This document shows, in pieces, positions 1-8,919 of a stretch of 64,000 nucleotides of DNA (position 1 is the stretch's first letter; the number at the start of each line of letters is the position of its first letter). Location of the stretch: NCBI RefSeq assembly GCF_019457635.1, contig NZ_CP080412.1, positions 2,666,001-2,730,000 of the forward strand, given 5' to 3'. Made by a program: the position numbers and the translations under genes. Under the pieces are notes generated by a model. The model was given only the letters and a program-made list of their open reading frames with translations, was not told the DNA's origin and did not search any database. This stretch comes from Shewanella mangrovisoli (GTDB lineage: Bacteria > Pseudomonadota > Gammaproteobacteria > Enterobacterales > Shewanellaceae).

Positions 1-183
1 TTCCCGTAACCCATATGCTAAATGCTGAATGCAAATCACCCATCTTGCCCATTACCGCCTTGGCATTTGTCCCTAGCTTATGCCATAAGCAATTGTCATG
101 GGCAATTGCAACAGTCGCCAAGTGAGCCCCTCTTATGGATAATAACCTTATCTTCAAAACGAAATACAGCGATCGGCGGTGCT

Positions 184-990
184 ATGCTCACTATAACAGC
201 GATTAATGCCTTTAATGACAATTATATCTGGGTGTTGCGACAAGACTCCCAGCAAGCCGTGTATGTGGTTGACCCGGGCGATGCCAATGTCGTGCTCGAC
301 TATTTACGCACACAGCAACTCTCGTTAGCGGGTATTTTGATCACCCATCACCATAGGGATCACACGGGTGGGATCGCCGCCCTCGCGGCCCATGTTAAGC
401 AGACCACAGGCAATGACTTAGCCGTTTATGGTCCACAAAGTGAAGATATTCAAGGCATCAATCAACCAATTGAGCCAACGCTGAGTGATACACTCACCCT
501 GCCTTTTATTGACGCGCCAGTGCGTATCCTGTCCGTACCCGGGCATACGGCTGGGCATATCGCCTATCTGGTTGATGACGCATTATTTTGCGGTGATACC
601 CTCTTTAGCGCAGGTTGCGGCCGCTTATTTGAAGGCACCCCAAGACAAATGTGGCAATCCTTAAGCCAGCTCGCAGCGCTGCCCGATGAAACCCGAGTCT
701 ACTGCGCCCATGAATACACTTTATCAAATCTGAAGTTTGCCCAAACGGTCGATACTGATAATGAAGCGCTTAACGCCTATGTGGAGCAGGCAAGCACCCT
801 TCGTGCCCAAGGCAAAGCTACCATTCCCTCTACGATCGGATTAGAGCGAGCCATTAATCCCTTCCTACGCCCTTTGTCGCCCACCATAGTCGACAGCATA
901 AAAATTCAGTTTTGTGATCAAGATCTGACTAAAGCAGATGAACTGACCTGTTTTACCCTACTCAGGCAGTGGAAAGATATTTTTAAGTAA
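184..990 (+). CDS. gloB: Hydroxyacylglutathione hydrolase (glyoxalase II)
   Basis: Hydrolyses S-lactoylglutathione to lactate and glutathione, the second step of methylglyoxal detoxification in the cytoplasm. The 268-residue product has the usual size. The metallo-beta-lactamase metal motif THHHRDH is at residues 54-60 (H55, H57, D59, H60), followed by the family segments PGHTAGH and CGDTLF and by CAHEYT. The frame is open back to position 22, but the added N-terminus is unrelated to the family; the ATG at 184 begins [14 protein letters not shown], the normal glyoxalase II start. It is a single gene followed by about 250 bases before mltD. The assignment is secure. Confidence 0.95.
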   Translation: MLTITAINAFNDNYIWVLRQDSQQAVYVVDPGDANVVLDYLRTQQLSLAGILITHHHRDHTGGIAALAAHVKQTTGNDLAVYGPQSEDIQGINQPIEPTLSDTLTLPFIDAPVRILSVPGHTAGHIAYLVDDALFCGDTLFSAGCGRLFEGTPRQMWQSLSQLAALPDETRVYCAHEYTLSNLKFAQTVDTDNEALNAYVEQASTLRAQGKATIPSTIGLERAINPFLRPLSPTIVDSIKIQFCDQDLTKADELTCFTLLRQWKDIFK

Positions 991-1030
991 AAAACGATCT
1001 ATTTATGGCTGAAATTTATACAGTTTTTTC

Positions 1031-1057
1031 CACTTTTGATGATGTAAATCAAAAGTG
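1031..1057. promoter_or_regulatory. Perfect 10-bp inverted repeat between gloB and mltD
   Basis: CACTTTTGAT and its exact reverse complement ATCAAAAGTG are separated by seven bases. It lies 40 bases after the gloB stop and about 180 bases before mltD. There is no T-run on either side, so it is not a standard terminator. The TTGAT/ATCAA core resembles an FNR or CRP half-site pair but the spacing (7) is wrong for FNR (4). It could be an operator for mltD or an mRNA hairpin. Confidence 0.4.
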
Positions 1058-1239
1058 ACCCTACAAGATGTACGATAATTTAGGGACAAGATCAAAAAGA
1101 TCCCATAGAATGGCTCGTTTTTGCGTGAATACTTTGCGCTCTGTGTTGCCGCTATTTACATAATAATCAATTCGTTAGCTTATTTAGGCTAGATGAAATT
1201 GTGCAGTGGCAATGCACTAACAGAGGACTATCGTTTTCC

Positions 1240-2793
1240 ATGAGAGTATCACTTTATGTTGTAGTAGGGGGATTTGCCCTACTCACAGGTTGTCAGACTT
1301 TAGACAACCATCAGGTGACCAAACCTGAAGCTGAAACCGTCACAACCGAAAATACCGTCCCACAGTATTATCTCGCAACCGAACCTGAGTCGGCGCAAAT
1401 TACTGATGTGTGGGAGCGAATTCGTCAAGGAATGCAACTCCCCGTTCCTGACAAAAAATTAGTTAACTATTATCGCGATTGGTACATCAAGAACCCCAAA
1501 CACCTCGAAGTGATTTCTGAGCGTGCGGCGCCTTACATGTATTTGATCGTCGAAGAGCTTGAAAAGCGCCATCTCCCCATTGAGATCGCGTTGCTACCGA
1601 TTATCGAAAGCGCCTTCGATCCCAGTGCATCCTCAGCCAGTGCCGCCTCTGGGCTTTGGCAATTTACAACCCCAATGGCCAGCCATTTTGGGTTAGAGAT
1701 GAACTGGTGGTACGACGGTCGTCGTGATGTGCCCGCCTCCACGGTGGCCGCGTTGGACATGCTCGAATACCTGTACGACAAAACCAATAACAATTGGCTT
1801 TATGCGATTGCAGCCTACAACTCGGGCGAGTCTCGCGTCCTCAATGCGATTAAACGCAATGAAGATAAAGGCCTTAAAACCGATTTTTGGTCACTGGATC
1901 TGCCAAAAGAGACAGAGCGTTATGTGCCACAATTGTTGGCCCTCGCCGAAGTGATTAAACATGCCGACGAATACGGCATTACGCTAGCGCCAATTGACAA
2001 CAGCCCTTCTATTGAAGTGGTTGATATCGATAGCCAAATTGACTTGGCCATGGCGGCTGGGCTCGCCAATATGACGACCCATGAGCTATTAAAACTCAAT
2101 CCTGGATACAACCGCTGGGCCACTGCACCGACGGGACCCCATACGCTAGTATTGCCGATTGATAAGTCAGAAGAGTTTAAAAAAGCACTGGCCGAAACCG
2201 AGAGTGAAGCCCGTGTAAGTTGGCTCAGATACACCATTAAATCCGGTGACAGTATCGGCGCCATTGCTAAGAAACACCATACCACAGTCAATGCGATCCG
2301 TGCGGCTAATGGTATGAAAAATAACAATATCGTTGCGGGTAGACACCTAATTATTCCGGTCTCTGCCGACGATAAACAGCTGTATGCCATGTCAACCAGC
2401 CAGAAGTTACCTAAAAAAGCGGCAACTTCAACCTCTGGCAATAAGTTGACTTACCAAGTGAAATCCGGCGATACCCTATGGCAAATCGCGCAGAATCATA
2501 AGGTATCGGTGAAACAGCTCACCGCTTGGAACCATTTAAACAAAGACAGTAAATTGAAGATGGGCCAAAAACTGACCATCGTTGCGCCGCCAACCCAAGC
2601 GGAAGCGGAAGCGGAGCAGATTCGCACCGTCAGCTACAAGGTGAAATCTGGCGACTCCTTAGCGCGTATTGCCAGCAAGTTTAAAGTGACGGTTGCCGAG
2701 CTGCTCGAGTGGAATAGCTTAACCTCATCGCAATACATTCAACCCGGCCAAGTGTTAAAGCTGGTTGTGGATGAAAGCAATTTAAATGCGTGA
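1240..2793 (+). CDS. mltD: Membrane-bound lytic murein transglycosylase D, lipoprotein
   Basis: Cleaves the glycan strand of peptidoglycan to give 1,6-anhydro-muramoyl ends; anchored in the outer membrane as a lipoprotein. I start at the ATG at 1240 behind AGAGGA; the frame also has a GTG at 1201. The N-terminus has a signal sequence with lipobox LLTGC. The SLT domain follows, with the catalytic Glu of PIIESAFDP at residue 123 and the ASGLWQF and AYNSGES motifs. Three LysM peptidoglycan-binding repeats close the protein at about residues 330-373, 404-447 and 465-509, each beginning with (K)SGDS/T. Length 517 residues; E. coli MltD, as I recall, has two LysM repeats. Monocistronic, with a terminator downstream. 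Confidence 0.95.
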   Translation: MRVSLYVVVGGFALLTGCQTLDNHQVTKPEAETVTTENTVPQYYLATEPESAQITDVWERIRQGMQLPVPDKKLVNYYRDWYIKNPKHLEVISERAAPYMYLIVEELEKRHLPIEIALLPIIESAFDPSASSASAASGLWQFTTPMASHFGLEMNWWYDGRRDVPASTVAALDMLEYLYDKTNNNWLYAIAAYNSGESRVLNAIKRNEDKGLKTDFWSLDLPKETERYVPQLLALAEVIKHADEYGITLAPIDNSPSIEVVDIDSQIDLAMAAGLANMTTHELLKLNPGYNRWATAPTGPHTLVLPIDKSEEFKKALAETESEARVSWLRYTIKSGDSIGAIAKKHHTTVNAIRAANGMKNNNIVAGRHLIIPVSADDKQLYAMSTSQKLPKKAATSTSGNKLTYQVKSGDTLWQIAQNHKVSVKQLTAWNHLNKDSKLKMGQKLTIVAPPTQAEAEAEQIRTVSYKVKSGDSLARIASKFKVTVAELLEWNSLTSSQYIQPGQVLKLVVDESNLNA

Positions 2794-2907
2794 TGTTTAG
2801 TACTTAGCGACATAGCTGCTTAGATATTGAGTTAAGCCCATTAATCTGTACAAAAGCAGTGCAGGTTCGGCAAGCATTAAACACTTAAGCCTTTTAATAG
2901 GGCAAAC

Positions 2908-2941
2908 AAAAAGGCAGTAACACTTGGTTACTGCCTTTTTT
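2908..2941 (+). terminator. Rho-independent terminator after mltD
   Basis: GGCAGTAAC (2913-2921) pairs perfectly with GTTACTGCC (2927-2935) around a 5-base loop. An A-run precedes and a T-run follows, so it may also work for the convergent minus-strand operon ending at 3057. Confidence 0.85.
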
Positions 2942-3056
2942 ATTCGCAAGATCCGTCCAAAATCCCCTCGAGACTTGTCCTTCGAGCCTGCTGTCTTTCA
3001 ATCTGCAATGTTAAATACACAGTAGTTTGCAAGAATGGCGCTATGTTTAGCAACCG

Positions 3057-3716
3057 CTACTCGAGGGTGAGCAAGTACACCACGGGCGCCATTGCTGGCA
3101 ATTCACTCTCCAGCGCCTTAGCGGCAAATTGCGCCTCAAGATGAGCCCCTTCATTTGGGATCCCAGCCAAGGCTTTTGCCGGGATCGCAAACCTGACCAC
3201 CAGCTCCTCACCAGCCGCTAACTGAGTATCACGCAGGGCTTGAGTAAACATCATATCGTCAGACCAAGCCCAAAGACGCTTTCCTTGCACTGTGGTCAGT
3301 AGCAAATCGGCTGTCATGCCCGAGTGATAACGCAGTGCAACCGCCTGAGTCGAGGGATTGCGAACCGTTAATGTCGCCTTAAGGGGTTGTTTAAAATCCA
3401 CAAAAGCATCGAGGGAAAGCGTACCTGTGAGCAAAGCCTGAGACTGATTGTTCGAAACCTGTTCCACTTTTAAGCTGGATTTTGCTTCAATTCCCTGTAG
3501 TTTGGCCGCTAAATCGGCGGTCTGTACCACTTCAGGTTGTTTCGCCGCCTCGGTACGAATATCCGTTTTTGGCGGATTAGGCTGGGCCTGCGGGGCAAAG
3601 CAGCCAAACAGCTGCCACGCCACCAATGCCATCCCAAGTGGGCGCGCAATGCGTGTTAATGTCTGCTTAGGTCGACGCTTGCTAGCAGAAACATGCTTAG
3701 CGATGTGTTTTCCCAT
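3057..3716 (-). CDS. Putative lipoprotein with BsuPI-type (proteinase inhibitor) domain
   Basis: 219 residues. After a basic N-terminus there is a hydrophobic stretch ending WQLFGC, a plausible lipobox, so probably a lipoprotein. The C-terminal half looks like the BsuPI domain (intracellular proteinase inhibitor of Bacillus subtilis): an Ig-like series of strands with VRNPSTQAV, RYHSGM, a G-x-x-x-W-x-W-S-D stretch, MFTQAL and AAGEELVVRF. The biological target is unknown in Gram-negatives; a structural rather than inhibitory role is equally possible. It starts 2 bases after the asmA stop, so translation is probably coupled to asmA. Confidence 0.65.
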   Translation of the reverse strand: MGKHIAKHVSASKRRPKQTLTRIARPLGMALVAWQLFGCFAPQAQPNPPKTDIRTEAAKQPEVVQTADLAAKLQGIEAKSSLKVEQVSNNQSQALLTGTLSLDAFVDFKQPLKATLTVRNPSTQAVALRYHSGMTADLLLTTVQGKRLWAWSDDMMFTQALRDTQLAAGEELVVRFAIPAKALAGIPNEGAHLEAQFAAKALESELPAMAPVVYLLTLE

Positions 3717-3718
3717 GC

Positions 3719-5539
3719 CTAAAAACCACCGAGTTTTTTCAGTAGGGAGTCCTTTAATTTATCCTTGGCTTTATCCGTTTCTTCCTTCAACTGATTGTTC
3801 AGCAGCGCTTGGGTATCTAAGGCATACTCAGGTTTTTGGAAGGTGCCGGTGATCGCCAGTGGAATATCAATGCCAGCCAATGCATCTTTCTCGCTACCGC
3901 CCTGACCTTTGAGGGAATTGACTAAGGTCGTGGTCAATCGGTAATCCAAGCCTTCGGTCAACAGGTTTGCACTGCCTTTACCCGCCACCCGTAATAGCGG
4001 TGATGACATGGCAAGATCAGGATTTGTCGCTACACCGTTTTCTAGGCTGAAGTTACCCGTCAAGCTCGAGAAGTCGGTTTTACGCTCTTCTTTGGTGTCG
4101 GCAGACATGTCACCTTTTAACTTGGCCTGAGCACTACGGATCATTTGTGGAATATTCACTCCGTAAAGGGCACCGTCGGTAATATCAAAACGGCCATTAG
4201 CAAGTAGGTTTTTCTTCAACTGCTCTGGAATTAAACTCTTACCTTTACCCTTAACGTTGAAATTGGCCGTCCCCGCTAGGATTTCCAGCTCAGCGGCATC
4301 CTTGAGTAATGGACGAATTTGTACACCCGAGATTTGCTTATCAAATTGGTAACTGGCAACTTTTGAGCGGGCATCAACTTGCGCATTGAGCATCAATTTA
4401 CCTTGGTAAAGATCCGCCGTCAGTTGCTTAAGATCAACCACACCATTCTTAATGCCTAAATCCATCAACCAGTTCTGCGTTGACAGGTTCGCCACCTTGA
4501 TGGATTTCACCGCCAATGTCAGTTTGGCATCTAAGCCATTGAGCGCGGTAAGATCTGGCTCAACCGCCTGAGTCTGTGAAGGCGTGGCAGCGGCTTGTTT
4601 TTCCGCCGTATCCGATTTTGGCAATAAGGCATCGAGGTCAATGTCACCCACTTGCAAATCCGCGTTAATTTGCGGCACTTTACCGCCGTAATTCACCGCC
4701 AACTTGCCCGCTGCATTGATATCCATCGCCGTTAATTTACTGATGTCCGCCGACAACTGCTTTTTATCTAATGCGATTTGACTGTTTAGGCTAACCTCTG
4801 CGGTCAGTTTTTTATTGGGGATCCCCTCGCCTTCAACTTGAGTCGCAATATCCAGCTTCTCAATCACCAGTTGATTAAAATCATGGCTTAACTTGATTTG
4901 CCCTTCGCCTTTGCTGCTCACTGTCATATCAGGCAGGGTCGCGGCAAATTCGTAGGCCATAGGCGCAAATTTATCGAGTGAAAATGCCCCCAGCGTAAAT
5001 TGCTTCAAGGTTAAGGTTTGGGTTTGTCCCTTAGCTTCATCAATCAAATTGATTTCGGTATTGGTAATCGAAACGCCGCCCACATCAATGCTGGTTAATT
5101 GTGCTTTGGCGCTAGGCTCGGCAGGCGTTGCGGGTTTATCTGCGCCCTTGCCCGTTAAGCCATCGAGGCTCGAACTGCCATTTTTTCGGGTGACCAAATT
5201 GATTTTGGCACCATCAAGGCTTAGCTGCGCGATTTCAATTTGCTTGCTAAACAGTGGCATAAGCTCGACTTCTGCCACAGCTTTATTCACTTCAAGCATA
5301 GCTTTAGGTGTAAATCCCTCGGGGTTGGAGAGTGAGATCCCCCCTAGATTAATCCCAACCGTCGGGAAAAATGTCCACGACAAATCATCGCCGATGACAA
5401 GCTCACGCCCAGTTTGCTTTTTAACGGCGTTGACAATTTCTGGTTTAAAATCATTAGGGTCGAAAAATACGGTGAGATATAAGGTGACTGCAACCACTAA
5501 GGTCACCAGAAGAGCTAAAAGCCACTTAATGAATTTCAT
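3719..5539 (-). CDS. asmA: AsmA family outer-membrane biogenesis protein
   Basis: 606 residues, the usual AsmA size. An N-terminal membrane anchor (FIKWLLALLVTLVVAV) is followed by a large periplasmic domain with the family's repeated beta strands, early motif FDPNDFKPEIVNAVKKQTGR and late motif LAIPLAITGTF-like near the C-terminus. AsmA proteins are inner-membrane-anchored bridge-like proteins linked to phospholipid transport and outer-membrane homeostasis. The ATG at 5539 is preceded by AAGGA; the frame extends 14 codons upstream but without signal-like character. It lies between the rraA-like gene (42-base gap) and the BsuPI lipoprotein (2-base gap), on one strand. Confidence 0.9.
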   Translation of the reverse strand: MKFIKWLLALLVTLVVAVTLYLTVFFDPNDFKPEIVNAVKKQTGRELVIGDDLSWTFFPTVGINLGGISLSNPEGFTPKAMLEVNKAVAEVELMPLFSKQIEIAQLSLDGAKINLVTRKNGSSSLDGLTGKGADKPATPAEPSAKAQLTSIDVGGVSITNTEINLIDEAKGQTQTLTLKQFTLGAFSLDKFAPMAYEFAATLPDMTVSSKGEGQIKLSHDFNQLVIEKLDIATQVEGEGIPNKKLTAEVSLNSQIALDKKQLSADISKLTAMDINAAGKLAVNYGGKVPQINADLQVGDIDLDALLPKSDTAEKQAAATPSQTQAVEPDLTALNGLDAKLTLAVKSIKVANLSTQNWLMDLGIKNGVVDLKQLTADLYQGKLMLNAQVDARSKVASYQFDKQISGVQIRPLLKDAAELEILAGTANFNVKGKGKSLIPEQLKKNLLANGRFDITDGALYGVNIPQMIRSAQAKLKGDMSADTKEERKTDFSSLTGNFSLENGVATNPDLAMSSPLLRVAGKGSANLLTEGLDYRLTTTLVNSLKGQGGSEKDALAGIDIPLAITGTFQKPEYALDTQALLNNQLKEETDKAKDKLKDSLLKKLGGF

Positions 5540-5581
5540 AGAAACATCCTTATCAATAACATCTTGAATTTTTGGTAACAC

Positions 5582-6076
5582 TTAACTTAGAAAGGCAAAG
5601 TTTAATGATGCCTCGCTCACGGCAATACCATTCTCATCGGCATAAAGCATCATGCCGGGTTTTACTGTCACAGCGCCAAACTCAATCGGCACATCGATTT
5701 GACCTTGGTTTAATTTTTCGGTCTTGATAGGCATAGCCCCTAAGGCATAGACGCCGAGATTAAAAGTAGAAAGCCTTGCCACATCACGGACATAGCCATT
5801 AATCACCACACCCTGCCAACCGTTATCGAGGGCACTTTGCGCAATTAAATCCCCAAGTAACGCCCGCCGGGGTGAACCGCCACCATCGACGACCAATACT
5901 TTTCCATGACCGGGCTGGGCCAGCACTTCTTTCACTTTGGAGTTATCTTCAAAACATTTGACCGTTACAACTTCACCCCAAAACAAACGCTTACCACCAA
6001 AACTGCGAAAATCGAGCGGTAACAATGACAGTTTTGTAGGGTAGTGATCGAACAAATCAGGCAATAGATCAAGCAT
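5582..6076 (-). CDS. RraA-family protein (RNase E regulator or aldolase-like)
   Basis: 164 residues with family motifs FGGKRLFWG, TVKCFEDNSKV, VLVVDGGGSPRRALLGD and VVINGYVRD. RraA of E. coli binds RNase E and inhibits it. Related proteins are 4-hydroxy-4-methyl-2-oxoglutarate aldolases and oxaloacetate decarboxylases marked by a D-x20-R-D motif. Here the Asp of LLGD is followed after exactly 20 residues by Arg-Asp, so the catalytic motif is complete, whereas E. coli RraA as I recall it has Ala and Gln at these sites. I therefore leave the symbol open. First gene of a minus-strand unit with asmA. Confidence 0.8.
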   Translation of the reverse strand: MLDLLPDLFDHYPTKLSLLPLDFRSFGGKRLFWGEVVTVKCFEDNSKVKEVLAQPGHGKVLVVDGGGSPRRALLGDLIAQSALDNGWQGVVINGYVRDVARLSTFNLGVYALGAMPIKTEKLNQGQIDVPIEFGAVTVKPGMMLYADENGIAVSEASLNFAFLS

Positions 6077-6295
6077 TTGGATCTCCGCGAAGTGAAAAGT
6101 TTAGACTAACCATTATTGTAGACCCCTACAAGCCCAATGCGAAACTCGACTTTTTAATGAGGTTTACACTTTAAATAGTTTATGAGCATTGGCATAAACA
6201 TGATAATCTGCGATAGTTAACCTCCTATGACACCCGCTTGGGTACGTTAATTCATTATTTCGCTTCTCAACTTCTTGTAATAAAGTGAACACCAA

Positions 6296-6616
6296 ATGAC
6301 AACAGATCTTGATTTGCAAAGCGCTATTGCCGCGCTCGATGAATATGGATATGAGAAAAAAGCCTCAACGGATCTTGAGCAAGCCCGTAATAAACAACAA
6401 ATGGGGAAATATATCAAATCCCTAGACTACAGTTTACGTCGATTATTGATATTGCAAGAAACTGTTAACGAATTAGTAGAAGAAAAGAAACATCAGCTCG
6501 CACAACAAGAAAACATTCAAACCTATAAAACCAAAATCATTAACCTCTCTCGCGAATTAAACCTTTCCTACGAAGAAGTTTTAGCCATCATGGCAGAGAC
6601 TAACACTAAGAAATAA
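6296..6616 (+). CDS. Small charged coiled-coil protein, unknown function
   Basis: 106 residues, soluble, no signal peptide, very rich in Glu, Gln and Lys. Residues about 25-90 look continuously helical with heptad-like spacing (LLILQETVNELVEEKKHQL), and the C-terminus SRELNLSYEEVLAIMAE looks like a short helical domain. I do not recognise the family. The size and coiled coil invite comparison with small nucleoid-associated proteins such as the H-NS oligomerisation region, but no DNA-binding motif is visible. Flanked by a divergent rraA-like gene and a convergent peptidase; stands alone. Confidence 0.7.
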   Translation: MTTDLDLQSAIAALDEYGYEKKASTDLEQARNKQQMGKYIKSLDYSLRRLLILQETVNELVEEKKHQLAQQENIQTYKTKIINLSRELNLSYEEVLAIMAETNTKK

Positions 6617-6775
6617 CCCTCTTCGATAATCAGCACATCTGACCTTTTCCGCTAATATCTCGATTCAATACGGCATCTCCGGATTGTTGCTTGAGTGATT
6701 TTGGCGGTCTTAAGGACGTTATGAAAAATCATTCATGACCAATGCATTATTTTAGTGAATGGCGTTTAGCGAATA

Positions 6776-6806
6776 GATATAAGGCGCTCAGTTAGCGCCT
6801 TATATC
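6776..6806 (-). terminator. Hairpin just after the DUF885 lipoprotein gene
   Basis: GATATAAGGCGCT (6776-6788) and AGCGCCTTATATC (6794-6806) form a perfect 13-bp stem with a 5-base loop, 11 bases beyond the minus-strand stop at 6818. There is no long T-run, so termination strength is uncertain. Confidence 0.6.
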
Positions 6807-6817
6807 TGGATGATGGA

Positions 6818-8608
6818 TTACTGCTCTAACATTAATTGGCGAATATATTTCACTGGCGCACTACCATAGCTTAAAAACTTCTCATGGAATGCTTTTAGGT
6901 CAAAATCCTTGCCTTTGAGTTGCTTATATTCTTCGCGGAAATCGTAAATTTCACGGTAACCCGAGTAGTAACTCGTCAGCTGCACTTGGCTTAGGGTGGC
7001 ACGGCGCCATTTGCCTTCCGCCTCAGCACGTTGCTGGAACGCTTCATCCATCATCAGACTAATGGCTTGCTCTTCAGTCATGCCTTTAACATGAATGCTG
7101 TAGTCTAAGATGGTGTTACAGATAACACGTAAATTCCACTTGTAATACATCAACCACATTTCAGGCTCGAAATTACCATAACCTTCTTCAAGCATCATGC
7201 GTTCGGTATAAACGGCCCAACCTTCGACCATAGCGCCATTACCAAATAAGCTTTTCACTAAGCTTGGTGACTCATTGGAATAAACTAATTGGGTGTAGTG
7301 CCCAGGAATCGCCTCATGGATATTTAAAATCTGTAATATCCAGTGGTTATATTCGCGTAAATAGCTTTCAGCGGATTCATCACTCATACCATCAAGTGGT
7401 GTGACGTTATAATAGGTATTGCCTAATTTATCATAAGGACCAGGCGCACTAATCGACGCTCCCGCATAACCCCGCATATACTCAGGGGTTTCACGCACAA
7501 CTAATGGTTTTTTAGGATCTAAGGTCACTAAGTCTTTTTGATTTACAAATTCAATCAACTCAGGAATTTGTTTACGCACTTCGCTCACAAAGTCATCACG
7601 CTTAACGTGCTGTGTCGATAATTTATCAATCAATTGGCGAATCGCGATTTTATTGTCGGCAGGTTTTGGCGTAGTGAAATATTTTGGCCACAGCTTGTCG
7701 GTGATCTTTGCCATTTCACCTTGCACTCTTTCTTTATCCGCCATGGCTTTTTGATAAAGCTGTTTTGCTGTCATGCCCGCTTGGATATCAAAGGCAAACT
7801 TTTGCTCGTATAATTCTTCGCCAATTCTGAAGCTGCGGGCGCCGTCTTTTTTAAGTTGACTAACCTGCGCATTTAGCCACGTAATATGTTCATTAATCGC
7901 TGTCGTTGCCGTATCGAAGCGGGATTTAAATAGCGATTTTTCCGCATCTGACAGACCAGAATCCGCCACTTGCTTCAATAAATCATCTGAGAAGACCGAA
8001 AACGCACCTTGGTTTTGCATCACAGCCAATTCGGTGTGTTCTAGGGTTGGCTGCTGAATATTGCTGCGCGCCGCGGCGTAATAAGCGGGGATATTTTCCA
8101 TTCTGGTCAATACGGAACGTAATCTGTCATCCAGTGGCGCAAAGTTTTCATTGATTATTTGTGCAAAGCCACCCGCCACGTTATAGCTCGAGGGATCCCA
8201 TTGCCATGATTTAAAGTCGGTGATTTCCCACGCCATGCTGTTTAGCAGATTATCAATTAAGTGATAATCTATGGTTTCATTAGAAGTCAGGGACTTAAGC
8301 TCAAACTGTTTCAGCTTTGCCTGCTGGGCTTTCACAAAGGCGAGCGTCTTAACACGGCTGGCCTCATTGGGGATTTCTAAATAGCCATCATTAACGTGTT
8401 TGCCGCTGTAGAGTGCCCAGGTTGGCGCTAATTGCCACAGATCATCGATAAAGGTCTGGCTAAATTGTGCAAAGGCGCTGGTCTTGACATCAGCACTGAC
8501 CATGCTTGATTTGGCGGTATCGGCTGACGCTTGAGTTGATTGCGATTGGCAACCCGCAAGGCCTGTGAGCGATAACAAGATCGCAAGAGAGATGGCGGTT
8601 TTCTTCAT
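6818..8608 (-). CDS. DUF885 family lipoprotein, probable zinc metallopeptidase
   Basis: 596 residues. Signal sequence with lipobox LAGC, so exported and lipid-anchored. The DUF885 (M32-like fold) signature HEAIPGHYTQ is present in the second half, with the following conserved Glu in EGWAVYTERMMLEEG; together these resemble a zinc-binding HExxxGH plus downstream Glu. The extended C-terminal region (WRRATLSQVQLTSYYSGY) is also typical of this family. Substrate unknown; such proteins are often annotated as carboxypeptidase-like. ATG at 8608 follows AAAAAGGACG. Single gene, with a hairpin after the stop. Confidence 0.85.
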   Translation of the reverse strand: MKKTAISLAILLSLTGLAGCQSQSTQASADTAKSSMVSADVKTSAFAQFSQTFIDDLWQLAPTWALYSGKHVNDGYLEIPNEASRVKTLAFVKAQQAKLKQFELKSLTSNETIDYHLIDNLLNSMAWEITDFKSWQWDPSSYNVAGGFAQIINENFAPLDDRLRSVLTRMENIPAYYAAARSNIQQPTLEHTELAVMQNQGAFSVFSDDLLKQVADSGLSDAEKSLFKSRFDTATTAINEHITWLNAQVSQLKKDGARSFRIGEELYEQKFAFDIQAGMTAKQLYQKAMADKERVQGEMAKITDKLWPKYFTTPKPADNKIAIRQLIDKLSTQHVKRDDFVSEVRKQIPELIEFVNQKDLVTLDPKKPLVVRETPEYMRGYAGASISAPGPYDKLGNTYYNVTPLDGMSDESAESYLREYNHWILQILNIHEAIPGHYTQLVYSNESPSLVKSLFGNGAMVEGWAVYTERMMLEEGYGNFEPEMWLMYYKWNLRVICNTILDYSIHVKGMTEEQAISLMMDEAFQQRAEAEGKWRRATLSQVQLTSYYSGYREIYDFREEYKQLKGKDFDLKAFHEKFLSYGSAPVKYIRQLMLEQ

Positions 8609-8919
8609 TCTTTTTCGTCCTTTTTATATTTATGCGTTAATTCCAGTGCCTCGAGGCGACCGTAAGCGTCTAAAACTTAACTCATCAGACGCCAATAAAA
8701 GGACTTAAGTTAATCATATCAGCCGCCTAATTGCAGCTGTGTTACGAGTGAATACATGCCCAGTTACAAATTTGTATGCCCGAGTGCCGATAGCGCTCAA
8801 CTATCAACCCGTGTGAGATAATCCCCTATTTCACTATCGCTACTGCTATAATAGCGACCTGCTTCGCTGTTCGCCTCAGGCCTACAGTTTGCCAATAAAT
8901 CATTTAGTTGAGACTCTCA
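8609..8919. other. Intergenic region between DUF885 gene and rhlE
   Basis: Divergent promoter region. The one clear signal is the extended -10 element for rhlE listed separately. No ORF, RNA gene or repeat was recognised in the rest. Confidence 0.6.
8844..8852 (+). promoter_or_regulatory. Extended -10 promoter element for rhlE
   Basis: TGC directly followed by consensus TATAAT (8847-8852), 68 bases before the rhlE ATG. No good -35 hexamer lies 16-18 bases upstream, which fits an extended -10 promoter. The element is also the centre of the short dyad GCTATAATAGC. Confidence 0.55.

Noticed and set aside
1920..2441. 173-codon minus-strand frame inside mltD
   Set aside because: Antisense shadow of a well-supported gene.
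5049..5567. 172-codon plus-strand frame opposite asmA
   Set aside because: Antisense shadow of asmA.
6296..6616. H-NS-like identity for the 106-residue protein
   Set aside because: Only the coiled coil fits; the DNA-binding motif is absent.
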